A stretch of 64,000 nt of DNA from Robiginitomaculum_A sp036478535 (GCA_965224735.1 OZ245059.1:1674001-1738000); one strand, 5' to 3'; positions 9,209 through 18,873 are shown, numbered from the stretch's first letter. Notes: generated from the letters alone by a model not told the origin. A program made the numbers and translations.

Positions 9209-9739
9209 ATGCGAGAATTTTTACAGACAGACCGCTTACTTCTTAGAAGGCCAAAGCTAAGTGATGCAAGCACTTTGGCAAAAAATTTTAACAATCCAGA
9301 CATTGCTCGTATGACGGGGACAATGCCCTACCCGTATTTCACGCGCGCCGCTGATTTCTGGATTTATAACAAAACCGCCCAATGGCAGGCAAAGCAAAGT
9401 TTTGCTTACGTTATTACTAACCAACAAGAGTTTATGGGCGTTATAGATATATTCACCAATGGCCATGGAGATAGAGAACTTGGCTACTGGATCGGTGAAC
9501 CCTATTGGGGTCACGGTTATATCACCGAAGCAGCTAATGCCATATTGTCGGAAGGGTTTAAGAGTCTAGGTGTTGATTATATAGATGCTGGCTACTTCAC
9601 TGATAATCCTGCATCTGGCCGCGTTTTAGGAAAACTAGGGTTTATGTCTAGAAATTTTGAAAGTAACATATATTGCGTTGCTCGGGGTTGTAGGTTTCCC
9701 GGAATTGAATTACGCCTTATGCGCGATGCCTTCGTGTAA
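9209..9739 (+). CDS. GNAT-family N-acetyltransferase (RimJ/RimL type)
   Basis: A 176-residue protein of the RimJ/RimL/MccE-like GNAT branch. It starts LQTDRLLLRRPKLSDA, typical of that group. The acetyl-CoA-binding region is ELGYWIGEPYWGHGYITEA, with a later NPASGRVLGKLGF segment. These enzymes transfer acetyl groups to amino termini or small amines; the substrate cannot be told here. Two in-frame ATGs are possible (9197, inside the terminator T-run edge, and 9209). I prefer 9209 because it gives the family N-terminus. Neither has a strong ribosome-binding site. A GNAT between rpmA and obgE is common in alphaproteobacteria. Confidence 0.85.
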   Translation: MREFLQTDRLLLRRPKLSDASTLAKNFNNPDIARMTGTMPYPYFTRAADFWIYNKTAQWQAKQSFAYVITNQQEFMGVIDIFTNGHGDRELGYWIGEPYWGHGYITEAANAILSEGFKSLGVDYIDAGYFTDNPASGRVLGKLGFMSRNFESNIYCVARGCRFPGIELRLMRDAFV

Positions 9740-9762
9740 GGAAAAACCAAACAGGACAGAAA

Positions 9763-10848
9763 ATGAAATTTCTAGATCAATCAAAAATATTTGTCCGTTC
9801 TGGCAATGGCGGCGCTGGTTCTGTCAGTTTTCGCCGCGAGAAATACATATCCCATGGCGGGCCAAATGGCGGCGATGGGGGACGCGGCGGCGATGTTTGG
9901 GTTGTTGCCGAAGATGACCTGAACACTTTGATTGATTATCGTTACAAACAACATTTCAAGGCAGGAACAGGTATACATGGCATGGGCCGCGATAGGACGG
10001 GGCCAGACGGCAAAGATATAACTTTGAAAGTCCCCATTGGCACGCAAATATTCGATGAAGAGGGCGAGATTTTGTTGATTGACCTTATAGAACCTGGGCA
10101 AACAGCACTGTTGGCAAAAGGCGGCAATGGCGGCTGGGGCAATACAAAATTTAAAACGGCAACCAATCAAGCTCCGCGCCGCTCTAACCCAGGCGAGCTT
10201 GGCGAGGAGCGCTGGCTTTGGCTGCGCATGAAGCTTATTGCAGATGCTGGCCTTGTCGGTCTGCCGAATGCGGGGAAATCCACTTTACTCGCCTCATCAA
10301 CGGCCGCGAGCCCCAAAACAGCAGACTACCCGTTTACAACCCTCCACCCTGCTCTTGGCGTGGTCGAGCTAGGTGCAACAGAACGCTTTGTTATCGCGGA
10401 TTTACCTGGACTTATAGAGGGCGCGGCAGAGGGTGCTGGACTCGGACACCAATTTTTAGGGCACGCAGAGCGCTGCGCAGCCATTATTCATCTGGTAGAC
10501 GGCACAGCAAAAGATCCTGTTGGGGATTATAAAACCATTCGCAAAGAGCTTTTGGTCTATGACCAATTGTTTGCCGAGAAGCCTGAAATTGTTGTTTTGA
10601 ACAAATGCGACGCGCTAAGCTCTGAAGCGATTAAAGAAGCACAAAAAAACCTAAGCCGCGCTTGTGGCCAAGATGTCCCCACCATGTCTGGTGTCTCTGG
10701 GCAAGGAGTGAAAGAACTGATGTCCAAAGTTTATAGCTTTGTAAAAAAACGCAGAGTACAAGAGAAAATAGAGCGCGAAAATACCCAAAAAGCGAAAGAA
10801 CGAACCGAAAAAGGCCTGGCGCCAGAAAGCAAGGCATGGAAACCATAG
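9763..10848 (+). CDS. obgE: GTPase ObgE/CgtA
   Basis: Ribosome-associated essential GTPase acting in late 50S assembly and stress signalling. Its 361 residues contain the glycine-rich Obg fold (residues 1-158, e.g. GGPNGGDGGRGGDVW). The G domain has G1 GLPNAGKST, G3 DLPGLIEGA and G4 NKCD. The C-terminal tail is short, charged and Lys/Glu-rich, with no OCT domain visible. AGGA precedes the ATG at suitable spacing. Its last 13 bases overlap proB. Confidence 0.97.
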   Translation: MKFLDQSKIFVRSGNGGAGSVSFRREKYISHGGPNGGDGGRGGDVWVVAEDDLNTLIDYRYKQHFKAGTGIHGMGRDRTGPDGKDITLKVPIGTQIFDEEGEILLIDLIEPGQTALLAKGGNGGWGNTKFKTATNQAPRRSNPGELGEERWLWLRMKLIADAGLVGLPNAGKSTLLASSTAASPKTADYPFTTLHPALGVVELGATERFVIADLPGLIEGAAEGAGLGHQFLGHAERCAAIIHLVDGTAKDPVGDYKTIRKELLVYDQLFAEKPEIVVLNKCDALSSEAIKEAQKNLSRACGQDVPTMSGVSGQGVKELMSKVYSFVKKRRVQEKIERENTQKAKERTEKGLAPESKAWKP

Positions 10849-11972
10849 ACACAACAATCAGCAAATATAAACGCGTCACCATTAAAATTGGCTCAGTTTT
10901 ATTGATTGATGCAAAAACGGGAACAGTAAATCAAGAATGGCTCACTGGCCTTGTGCAAGATGTTGCCCAGTATACCAAACAAGGCATGCAAATTATTATC
11001 GTGTCTTCAGGCGCGATTGCCCTCGGGCGAGAACGGCTAAGCCTACAAAAACAGCCCCTCACTATGGCGCAAAAACAAGCCTGTGCAGCTGTTGGACAAG
11101 CCTTGCTTATTCAGGCTTATGAAAGCACTTTTCGCACAAAAGGCATTATTGCTGCCCAAGCACTCTTAACAATAAATGATACAGAAAACAGAAGCCGCTG
11201 GATTAATGCAAAAAACACATTGGAAGCCTTGCTCACTTTGGGAACTATCCCAATCATCAATGAAAATGATACCATTGCTACGGATGAAATTCGCTATGGT
11301 GATAATGACCGTCTTGCCGCCCGAGTTGCGCAAATGCTAAGTTCAGATTGCCTTGTTTTACTCTCGGACATTGACGGGCTTTACAACAAAGACCCCCGCA
11401 CCCATGCTGATGCTAAACACATCCCCTATATTAGCAAAATCACCCAGGACATCATGGATATGGGTGGCAGTGCAAATTACCAGCGTGGCACAGGCACGGG
11501 CGGCATGAAAACAAAACTAATGGCGGCAAAAATAGCCACATCAGCTGGTTGCTCCGTAGTCATAACAAAAGGCGATAGAACAAACCCTATTGCTGCGCTT
11601 GATGACAGTAAAACCCGGTCAAGTTGGTTTGAAACTCATACCAGCCCCATATTAGCGCGCAAGCAATGGATTGCCAATTCTTTGCGTATTTCTGGCAGCG
11701 TCTGGATTGACCAAGGTGCAGAAAAAGCATTGCAAGATGGCGGTAGTTTATTGGCAGCTGGCGTTACGAAAGTAAGTGGTAATTTTTCTATCGGAGAGCC
11801 AATTGCCATTAAAAACCATGAAGGCAAAGCCCTTGGCAAAGGCCTAATCTCTTATTCCTTGCAAGACACAATGCGCATAAGGGGGAAACACTCGGGTAAA
11901 ATAAAAGAAATTCTAGGGTTTAGTAATGGTTCGGCTCTCATTCACCGTGATAATATGGCTTTATTCACATGA
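10836..11972 (+). CDS. proB: Glutamate 5-kinase
   Basis: First step of proline synthesis: ATP-dependent phosphorylation of glutamate to gamma-glutamyl phosphate. The 378 residues comprise an amino-acid-kinase domain (KIGSVLL, IVSSGAIALG, INENDTIATDEIRYGDND) and a C-terminal PUA domain from about residue 285. The start overlaps the obgE end by 13 bases. It overlaps proA by 4 bases (ATGA), indicating translational coupling of the two proline enzymes. Confidence 0.96.
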   Translation: METIDTTISKYKRVTIKIGSVLLIDAKTGTVNQEWLTGLVQDVAQYTKQGMQIIIVSSGAIALGRERLSLQKQPLTMAQKQACAAVGQALLIQAYESTFRTKGIIAAQALLTINDTENRSRWINAKNTLEALLTLGTIPIINENDTIATDEIRYGDNDRLAARVAQMLSSDCLVLLSDIDGLYNKDPRTHADAKHIPYISKITQDIMDMGGSANYQRGTGTGGMKTKLMAAKIATSAGCSVVITKGDRTNPIAALDDSKTRSSWFETHTSPILARKQWIANSLRISGSVWIDQGAEKALQDGGSLLAAGVTKVSGNFSIGEPIAIKNHEGKALGKGLISYSLQDTMRIRGKHSGKIKEILGFSNGSALIHRDNMALFT

Positions 11973-13225
11973 ATGATTTAGAAAAATATATGCAAAAATT
12001 AGGGGCGCAAGCGAGTCATGCGGCTAATGTTTTACGCCTTGCACCCGCGCAGCAACGCAAAAATTCTATCCTTGCTATGGCAAAAAACGTACGCAATGCT
12101 AGTGATGAGATTCTAAGTGCCAATGCTATTGACCTGAAAGCTGCCAAAGCTAAGGGCCTAAGCGCGGCGATGCTTGATCGATTGGCATTAGACACGCAGC
12201 GCGTAGAGAGCATGGCGGCAGGACTAGAAACCGTGGCCGCTCTGCACGATCCTATTGGCGCTGAGGATGAACGCTGGACGCAGCCCAATGGCCTTGTATT
12301 TGTGAAAGTGCGCACACCCCTTGGCGTTATTGGGATGATTTATGAAAGTCGCCCGAACGTGACCGCAGACGCGGCCTCACTTTGCCTTAAATCTGGTAAT
12401 GCTTGTATTTTGCGCGGCGGCTCCGAAGCACTGCACTCCAATACGGCAATCCATAGGGCTTTGATCTTGGGCTTAAAACAAGCCGACCTGCCTGAAACCT
12501 GCATCCAATATATCAACACAACCAACCGAGATGCCGTTGGCCATATGCTGGCAGGTCTTGGCGGCACGATCGACCTTATCATCCCGCGCGGCGGAAAAGG
12601 CCTTGTGGGACGGGTACAACAAGACGCGCGTGTGCCCGTATTAGCCCATCTTGAGGGCCGCAATCATACATATATCCATAAAGACGCATCTCCTGAAATG
12701 GCGAAAACAATTATCGTAAACGCAAAAATGCGGCGCACAGGTATTTGCGGATCCACGGAAACCCTCATAATAGATGAAGAAGCATTGGGTTTATTACCAA
12801 ATATTAGCGCAGCTTTAACGGCAGCAGGCTGCACTCTTAAGGGAGACGCACAAGCACAAAATAGTGTCCGTATGCTAGCTGCAAGCGATACGGATTACAA
12901 AACCGAATATCTTGACGCTATCCTTAATGTAAAAACTGTTACCAATATTGACGAAGCTATCACTCATATTCAAGAGTATGGCAGCGGGCATACGGACGCA
13001 ATTGTAACTGAAAACCAACAAGTTAGCGAGAAATTTCTAACAGAAGTCGATAGCGCTATTGTTATGCACAATACATCAACTCAATATGCTGATGGCGGAG
13101 AGTTTGGTTTTGGCGCCGAAATTGGCATTGCGACTGGGAAACTACACGCGCGTGGCCCTGTGGGCGCGCAGCACCTCACATCCTATAAATATCACGTGCT
13201 TGGCAAAGGCCAAGTTAGACCATAA
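11969..13225 (+). CDS. proA: Gamma-glutamyl phosphate reductase
   Basis: Second proline-pathway enzyme: NADPH-dependent reduction of gamma-glutamyl phosphate to glutamate semialdehyde. It has 418 residues of the aldehyde dehydrogenase fold. Catalytic cysteine lies in RRTGICGSTETLI. Other family signatures are IGMIYESRPNVT, LIIPRGGKGL and GFGAEIGIATGKLHARGPVG near the C-terminus. It starts within the proB stop (ATGA overlap). Confidence 0.97.
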   Translation: MNDLEKYMQKLGAQASHAANVLRLAPAQQRKNSILAMAKNVRNASDEILSANAIDLKAAKAKGLSAAMLDRLALDTQRVESMAAGLETVAALHDPIGAEDERWTQPNGLVFVKVRTPLGVIGMIYESRPNVTADAASLCLKSGNACILRGGSEALHSNTAIHRALILGLKQADLPETCIQYINTTNRDAVGHMLAGLGGTIDLIIPRGGKGLVGRVQQDARVPVLAHLEGRNHTYIHKDASPEMAKTIIVNAKMRRTGICGSTETLIIDEEALGLLPNISAALTAAGCTLKGDAQAQNSVRMLAASDTDYKTEYLDAILNVKTVTNIDEAITHIQEYGSGHTDAIVTENQQVSEKFLTEVDSAIVMHNTSTQYADGGEFGFGAEIGIATGKLHARGPVGAQHLTSYKYHVLGKGQVRP

Positions 13226-13261
13226 TAAAGGTCAGGCCATAAAGAAAGGTGCCGCTAAAAC

Positions 13262-13852
13262 ATGAAAAATAACCGTGCTATAGGCCTGTTTGGCGGTTCT
13301 TTTAATCCCGCACACCAAGGCCATATGCATGTGGCAGGGTGCGGCTTGAAACAACTTGGTCTTGATGAAATTTGGTGGATGGTTAGCCCGCAAAACCCGT
13401 TAAAAACAAAGCAACCCCCTTACAATGAACGTGTACAAAGCATTAAAAACCTCCCCCTGCGTCCGCGTATGAAGATAAGCCATATGGAGCGGGATTTTGG
13501 CACAAATTATACACTCGATACCCTAAGGCGCGCCAAAGAACGCTGGCCGAACACACATTTCGTGTTTTTGATGGGTGCTGATAACCTCCTTGATTTTTGC
13601 AAATGGAAAGGCTGGCGCGAAATAATAGAAACAGTCCCTATTGCTGTGATTGCCAGGCCTGGGCAAAAAAACTCCACCACATTAAAAGCCCGCCTTAGCC
13701 CTGTAGCGCGGCTCTATAACTATGCGCGTATCCCTGAAATTCGCTCCCATACGCTCGCGCAATATGAGGCCCCTGCTTGGACCTATATTACGCCGCCGCT
13801 AAACCCACTCTCCTCGACGGCCCTTAGAAAGAAGCTAGCCTTGACAGCGTAA
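13262..13852 (+). CDS. nadD: Nicotinate-nucleotide adenylyltransferase
   Basis: Converts nicotinate mononucleotide to deamido-NAD in NAD synthesis. The 196-residue protein has the nucleotidyltransferase motif GLFGGSFNPAHQGH (residues 8-21). It also has MGADNLLDFCKWKGW and a C-terminal SSTALRKKL in place of the ISSTxIR motif. The nadD-rsfS-rlmH order downstream of proBA is a usual alphaproteobacterial arrangement. It lies 36 bp after proA. Confidence 0.95.
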   Translation: MKNNRAIGLFGGSFNPAHQGHMHVAGCGLKQLGLDEIWWMVSPQNPLKTKQPPYNERVQSIKNLPLRPRMKISHMERDFGTNYTLDTLRRAKERWPNTHFVFLMGADNLLDFCKWKGWREIIETVPIAVIARPGQKNSTTLKARLSPVARLYNYARIPEIRSHTLAQYEAPAWTYITPPLNPLSSTALRKKLALTA

Positions 13853-13903
13853 GTATAGTAATAGATAGACCGCGCTCTTATACACAGAAAGACACATACA
13901 ATT

Positions 13904-14332
13904 ATGACCGAAGCCAAAAAAAAGGCTGACAAAACAAAGCCCAAAACAGCCCATGCAAAAACGTCCCTTGCGAACAAAAAAACCCTAAAAGCTGAAGCAA
14001 AAAAGCTCTCTGATTTCGTTTTGAATATTCTTGAGAAACAAAGCGCCGAAGAAATCACGAATTTAGACCTGGACGGAAAATCATCAATCGCTGATTATAT
14101 GATTATCGCTTCGGGACGCTCTAACCCTCATGTTAGCGCGCTTACTGATTATGTCATACGCGGCCTCAAAGAATTGGGTCACAAAGACCTTGGCGTTGAA
14201 GGCCTTGCGCAATCAGACTGGGTTCTCATTGATGCGGGCGATGTGATTGTACATTTATTCCGCCCTGAAGTGCGTAATTTTTATTCGCTTGAAAAGCTCT
14301 GGTCAGTGCCTTCCCTTAATCAAGAAACATGA
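13904..14332 (+). CDS. rsfS: Ribosomal silencing factor RsfS
   Basis: Binds ribosomal protein uL14 and blocks subunit joining when nutrients are low. The core (from about residue 28) carries DLDGKSSIADYMIIASGRSN and WVLIDAGDVIVHLF, diagnostic of the RsfS/Iojap family. The first 28 residues are an unusual Lys/Ala-rich extension, so a shorter protein cannot be excluded, but no good internal start is visible before the domain. It overlaps rlmH by 4 bases (ATGA). Confidence 0.93.
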   Translation: MTEAKKKADKTKPKTAHAKTSLANKKTLKAEAKKLSDFVLNILEKQSAEEITNLDLDGKSSIADYMIIASGRSNPHVSALTDYVIRGLKELGHKDLGVEGLAQSDWVLIDAGDVIVHLFRPEVRNFYSLEKLWSVPSLNQET

Positions 14333-14799
14333 AAATAACCATTCGCGCTGCAAGCCTAATTAAATCTGGCCCAGAACGCGAGCTTATCAATGATTATATT
14401 CAGCGCGCAAAAATTATTGGCCGTAATATGAGCGTGACGGACATTAACGAACATAGCCTTGATACTCGTAACCTGAAAACAAAGACTGATATTACCAAAG
14501 CCCTCGTAAGGGGGTTGTCCCCCTCTAATATCACCATTGTTTTAGACGAACGCGGCAAGGCACGCACATCTCGGCAAATAGCCTCGAAAATTGGGCAGTG
14601 GCGCGATGGGGGCGAGCCCCACATCACTTTTCTTATTGGCGGAGCTGAAGGATTTGACAAAAACGCCTTGCCTGCAAATTGTCACAAATGGTGTCTTGGT
14701 GCCCAGACATGGCCCCATAAATTAACCCGCGTCATGATTGCCGAGCAAATTTACCGTAGCCTGTCTATACTGGCCAAAACTCCATACCATAAAGATTAA
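14329..14799 (+). CDS. rlmH: 23S rRNA (pseudouridine1915-N3)-methyltransferase RlmH
   Basis: SPOUT-class methyltransferase that modifies pseudouridine 1915 in helix 69 of 23S rRNA. The 156 residues include LDERGKARTSRQIASKIGQW, FLIGGAEGFDKN, and the C-terminal SAM-knot segment WPHKLTRVMIAEQIYRS. This is the expected family length. It is coupled to rsfS by an ATGA overlap. Confidence 0.95.
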   Translation: MKITIRAASLIKSGPERELINDYIQRAKIIGRNMSVTDINEHSLDTRNLKTKTDITKALVRGLSPSNITIVLDERGKARTSRQIASKIGQWRDGGEPHITFLIGGAEGFDKNALPANCHKWCLGAQTWPHKLTRVMIAEQIYRSLSILAKTPYHKD

Positions 14800-14844
14800 A
14801 GTTTTAACCCGCCAGTAACAAGATATTGACTAGTCTAACCATAT

Positions 14845-16062
14845 ATGATCCGTGCGTTTTTTATTCTGTTTTTACTCCTATCCACTGCAAGGTACGCCTA
14901 TGGGCAAACGGCTGACCCCAATGATCTTAAAGCCTTAACCGACAAGCAAAAAAAAGCAGAATTTCAAGCCAATAAACTTTCAAAGCAGCGTAAAGAGGTA
15001 CAAGGTCAAATAGATAATTTGCGCCGTGATTTAATCAACGTTACAGCAAAGGCTCGTGGTTTTGAAAATGCGGGTAATCAAGCCAAAGCACATCTTGCTG
15101 AATTGCAAATGCAAGAAAAAGGCCTGAGCAAACTAATCCTCGCAGACCATGATAGTTTGGCGCAAATGCTCGTAGCTTTGCAGCGCATAGAGCGCAACCC
15201 ACCGCCGGCGCTTTTGGTCAGTGCCCACAATGCTTCTGATACTGCGCGCGCGGCAAACCTTATTACCTATCTGACGGGTGAGCTTAAAATGCGTTCAAAA
15301 ACACTGCGCACACGCTTGATCCAATTGCAAATAGTACGCTCCGAAATCGCTACAACCAACGAGAAAATTACTGAGAATACCCGCGCCATCAATATGAAAT
15401 TAACAGGCATGAAGTCTATCATGACCACTAAGTCAAAACTAAGCAACCAGATTGACAAAGATAGAAAGAAACGAATTGCCGAAGCTGAAAAATTTGCAAA
15501 AGAAGCAAAAACTCTTCAGGATTTAATCCTCAGGTTTGAAAGAAATGCATCCGATATTATGCCCCGTATTAAACCGCCCAAAGGCGCGAGGCCTATTCCG
15601 CGCGTAAAACCCAAAACCAGAAAAGCCCCGTCCCCCGTTTATATCCCAAAATCAGGTGGCCGCTTTGCTGATATGCGCGGGCATCTACCCCTGCCCGTCT
15701 TTGGAAAACTATCCCGCAAATATAATAGTAAACTTGCTGGCGGCGGGCGGGCTCAAGGCATTAACCTATCCAGCAAAGCAAGGGCGCAAGTTGTGGCTCC
15801 TTTTAGTGGGCGCGTAGAATTTGCGGGCGCCTTTAACGATGACCATGTTGTTATTCTTAATGTTGGCGGTGGATATTTTATCGTTCTGACAGGCCTTGGC
15901 AAAACTTTCCCTAAGGCAGGGACGGAAATTGACGCGGGTGAGCCTTTGGGGCTCATGCCATCAAATCCCAAAAAACGGCATGATTTGTATATGGAGTTTC
16001 GTAAAAACAGAGTCAGTATCGACCCAAGTCCGTGGATTAAAGCGGCATTAGCAAAAGAATGA
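14845..16062 (+). CDS. EnvC-like murein hydrolase activator (degenerate LytM/M23 domain)
   Basis: A 405-residue exported protein with N-terminal signal peptide (IRAFFILFLLLSTARYAYG). A long coiled coil of two blocks follows (about residues 25-235), then a Pro-rich linker and a C-terminal LytM domain. The M23 zinc residues are absent: the first His motif reads RAQGINL, and the HxH positions read DLYMEF. This matches EnvC-type proteins, which activate amidases at division sites rather than cutting peptidoglycan themselves. It sits just before the ctpA genes, its usual alphaproteobacterial partners. Confidence 0.88.
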   Translation: MIRAFFILFLLLSTARYAYGQTADPNDLKALTDKQKKAEFQANKLSKQRKEVQGQIDNLRRDLINVTAKARGFENAGNQAKAHLAELQMQEKGLSKLILADHDSLAQMLVALQRIERNPPPALLVSAHNASDTARAANLITYLTGELKMRSKTLRTRLIQLQIVRSEIATTNEKITENTRAINMKLTGMKSIMTTKSKLSNQIDKDRKKRIAEAEKFAKEAKTLQDLILRFERNASDIMPRIKPPKGARPIPRVKPKTRKAPSPVYIPKSGGRFADMRGHLPLPVFGKLSRKYNSKLAGGGRAQGINLSSKARAQVVAPFSGRVEFAGAFNDDHVVILNVGGGYFIVLTGLGKTFPKAGTEIDAGEPLGLMPSNPKKRHDLYMEFRKNRVSIDPSPWIKAALAKE

Positions 16063-16180
16063 GGCACAACACTGCAAAATAACAATTAATTCACGGGAAT
16101 TATCACCAAAAATCTGGTAATCAATTCTGTGAACAGATAAACAAATACTTTACCCTCATTAGTTCGTAATGGAGATTTTA

Positions 16181-17497
16181 ATGAAATACATTTTACCCAG
16201 CCTCGGCGTAATTGTAGCCAGTGCCCTTTTTGCTTTTTCAGCAACCAACCAACGCGCTGGTGCGGTTGAGCAATCCCAGCACGAGCGAACGTTTAAACAG
16301 CTTGAGCTCTTTGCAGATGTACTGGCTCGCGTGCGCAATGATTATGTTGTTCCCGTTGCTAATGACGAGCTAATTGACGATGCTATAAACGGCATGTTGC
16401 AGGGCCTAGACCCGCATTCAAGTTATATCAGCCCAGAGCGCTTTGAGGATTTTACAATAAACACGTCAGGTGAATATGGCGGCCTTGGCATGGAAGTCAC
16501 GATGGAAGAAGGCGTCGTTAAAGTCGTTTCCCCTATTGACGAAACTCCAGCTAAACGGGCTGGAATTAAATCAGGCGATTATCTAACGGCTATTGATGGT
16601 GAGTCCATCCTGGGTCTTAGCCTTTATGATGCTGTCGATAAAATGCGCGGCAAGGCAGGTGAAGCTATAACGGTCACGGTTGTTCGCAAGGGAGAAGACC
16701 CAATAGACATAGAAATGACCCGTGAAATTATCAAAAAAATAGTTGTACGCCACGAAGTGAAAGACGGTATCGCCTATATGCGCATTTCGCAATTTAACGA
16801 GCTTACCGCTAAATCTATGGATAAATCCATTAAGGAGCTTAAGAAAGAGTTTGACGGAAATATCCCAGGGCTTGTACTTGATCTTCGCGGCAACCCTGGC
16901 GGTCTTGTTGATCAAGCCATACGAGTATCGTCCTCATTTTTAAATGGCGGTGAGGTTGTATCAACGCGCGGCAGGCATGCGTCTGATACAGAACACTATC
17001 TAGCGAAAAAAGGTGAGCAACTAAAAGGGGTTCCTATTATTGTTCTTATAGACGGTGCATCTGCATCCGCTTCTGAAATCGTTGCAGGGGCTTTACAAGA
17101 CAGAAAACGCGCACTTCTCTTGGGAATGCCTTCCTTCGGGAAAGGCCTCGTGCAAACGGTTGTGCCTTTGCGCGATGGCCGTGATGGCGCACTGCGTATG
17201 ACAACTGCAAAATATTACACGCCAGATGGGCGCTCCATTCAGGGCACAGGACTTACCCCAGACATTATTGTTTCTTATGCACCCGATGATGGCAAAGGCA
17301 ATAAAGGTGGATTTAAGGAAAAAGACTTGCCAAATGCGATCAAAAATGAGATCAAAGATGCAGAAAAAGAAACCGATATCATTATCGACTTCCCGCCTGA
17401 AGATTTTGATGTAAAGGATGATTACCAGCTAAAGCGCGCAATTAATATCCTCAAAGACGGCTCATACAAAAAAATAGTGACCGAAGGTAAAGGCTAA
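16181..17497 (+). CDS. ctpA: Carboxyl-terminal processing protease (S41), copy 1
   Basis: Periplasmic serine protease of the S41A family; 438 residues from the ATG at 16181, chosen over the in-frame ATG at 16169 because GGAG (16171-16174) sits six bases before it. It has a hydrophobic N-terminal export segment, a PDZ domain (GGLGMEVTMEEGVV... AGIKSGDYL) and the catalytic Ser-Lys dyad in SASASEIVAGALQDR and SFGKGLVQT. S41 proteases trim or degrade envelope proteins, often peptidoglycan-enzyme partners. A paralogue follows after 3 bp. Confidence 0.93.
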   Translation: MKYILPSLGVIVASALFAFSATNQRAGAVEQSQHERTFKQLELFADVLARVRNDYVVPVANDELIDDAINGMLQGLDPHSSYISPERFEDFTINTSGEYGGLGMEVTMEEGVVKVVSPIDETPAKRAGIKSGDYLTAIDGESILGLSLYDAVDKMRGKAGEAITVTVVRKGEDPIDIEMTREIIKKIVVRHEVKDGIAYMRISQFNELTAKSMDKSIKELKKEFDGNIPGLVLDLRGNPGGLVDQAIRVSSSFLNGGEVVSTRGRHASDTEHYLAKKGEQLKGVPIIVLIDGASASASEIVAGALQDRKRALLLGMPSFGKGLVQTVVPLRDGRDGALRMTTAKYYTPDGRSIQGTGLTPDIIVSYAPDDGKGNKGGFKEKDLPNAIKNEIKDAEKETDIIIDFPPEDFDVKDDYQLKRAINILKDGSYKKIVTEGKG

Positions 17498-17500
17498 ATT

Positions 17501-18823
17501 TTGAAACCTTTTACACGCCTTTCTCTCCTTACTCTAACGGGCGTCTTGCTTGGCACGGCTGCCGCTAGCATTGCTGGTTCTAAAACCGCCCAAGATAGCA
17601 AAACCTATACGCAGCTTATGCTCTTCGCTGATGTGCTTACGCGTGTGGAACAAGATTATGTTAAACCTGTTGAAATCGAAGACTTAGTTGATAATGCGAT
17701 CAATGGTGTTTTACATTCTCTCGATCCACATTCACACTATGTAACGCCTGATGATTTGAAGAAATCAGACAAGCGCGCAAACCGCGAGTATGGCGGGCTT
17801 GGCGTAGAAGTCAGCATGGAAGATGGCTATGTAAAAGTGGGTTATGTCAACAAAGACGCGCCTGCATTTCGCGCAGGGCTCGTCGCAGGGGATTTGATTA
17901 CCCATGTTAAAGGCGTTAGTGTTAAAGGAAAAAGTCTAAGCGATGCTGTCAAAGATATGCGCGGCCTCGCAGGAGACGCCCTAACAATTACCGTAAAAAG
18001 TAAAGGCCGCGCGGCTCGTGACATTAGTATTGTTCGCGCCGTTGTTCATGGCCGTGCCGTGCGTCAGCGCATGTATGAGGGTGTGGGGTATATCCGCCTT
18101 GAAACTTTCTCTAGTATAAACCTTGCCCGTGATTTAGGCGAGGCTATAGATATTTTAGAAAAAGAAAATGGCGCAAAACTCCCAGGTTTGGTTATAGATC
18201 TTAGAGGCAATCCAGGCGGACTTGTTACAGAGTGCGTAAAAGTAACAGGGTATTTTCTGGACGGCGGCGAAGTTGTTTCCATTCGCGGACGCCATAAGGA
18301 AGAAGACGAACGTTATCATGCCAACGAAGGAGAAAGGCTTGCGGGTATCCCTATTGTTGTATTGATAAATGGAAACTCCGCATCCGCATCAGAAATTCTA
18401 GCAGGCGCATTGCAAGACAGAGGCCGGGCTTTAATAATGGGCACAGATTCCTTTGGCAAAGGTTCCGTACAGTCTGTTTACCGTCTTGAAGATGGTAAAA
18501 AAGGTGCGCTACGCCTCACTACCGCCCGCTATTTCACACCCTCTGGGCGTTCAATTCAAGGTCTTGGTATAACCCCCGATATATGGGTTGAACTTTTCCC
18601 CGACGATGGCAACGCGCACATACAAGTGCGCGAAGCAAGCCTGCTCAATGCTTTGGACACAATTATTTTGGAAAATGAAGGCACGGCTAAACCAAAAAAT
18701 CAAAAACACGAATACCCGCCTCAAGATTGGGACAAGACCAAAGATTACCAGCTACACCGCGCTAGTGAAGTTTTAAAGTCAAAAAATTTCGGTGCGCGCC
18801 TACGCAAAGCATTTAGGCAATAA
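17501..18823 (+). CDS. Carboxyl-terminal processing protease (S41), copy 2 (TTG start)
   Basis: Tandem paralogue of the preceding protease, 440 residues with the same domain order: signal segment (LSLLTLTGVLLGTAAASIAG), PDZ, and catalytic dyad in SASASEILAGALQDR and DSFGKGSVQS. The start is TTG at 17501, three bases after the previous stop, with AAGG at 17490-17493. It shares FADVLTRVEQDYVKPV and VIDLRGNPGGLV motifs with copy 1 but has diverged clearly. Tandem duplication implies two related but perhaps different substrates. Confidence 0.92.
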   Translation: MKPFTRLSLLTLTGVLLGTAAASIAGSKTAQDSKTYTQLMLFADVLTRVEQDYVKPVEIEDLVDNAINGVLHSLDPHSHYVTPDDLKKSDKRANREYGGLGVEVSMEDGYVKVGYVNKDAPAFRAGLVAGDLITHVKGVSVKGKSLSDAVKDMRGLAGDALTITVKSKGRAARDISIVRAVVHGRAVRQRMYEGVGYIRLETFSSINLARDLGEAIDILEKENGAKLPGLVIDLRGNPGGLVTECVKVTGYFLDGGEVVSIRGRHKEEDERYHANEGERLAGIPIVVLINGNSASASEILAGALQDRGRALIMGTDSFGKGSVQSVYRLEDGKKGALRLTTARYFTPSGRSIQGLGITPDIWVELFPDDGNAHIQVREASLLNALDTIILENEGTAKPKNQKHEYPPQDWDKTKDYQLHRASEVLKSKNFGARLRKAFRQ

Positions 18824-18873
18824 AACACCTATAATATTTGCGTTTCTTCGTGAAGTCGGGATAATCACAACCT

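Noticed and set aside
16086..16101. TAATTC/GAATTA inverted repeat before ctpA as an operator
   Set aside because: Six-base arms in AT-rich DNA are expected by chance.
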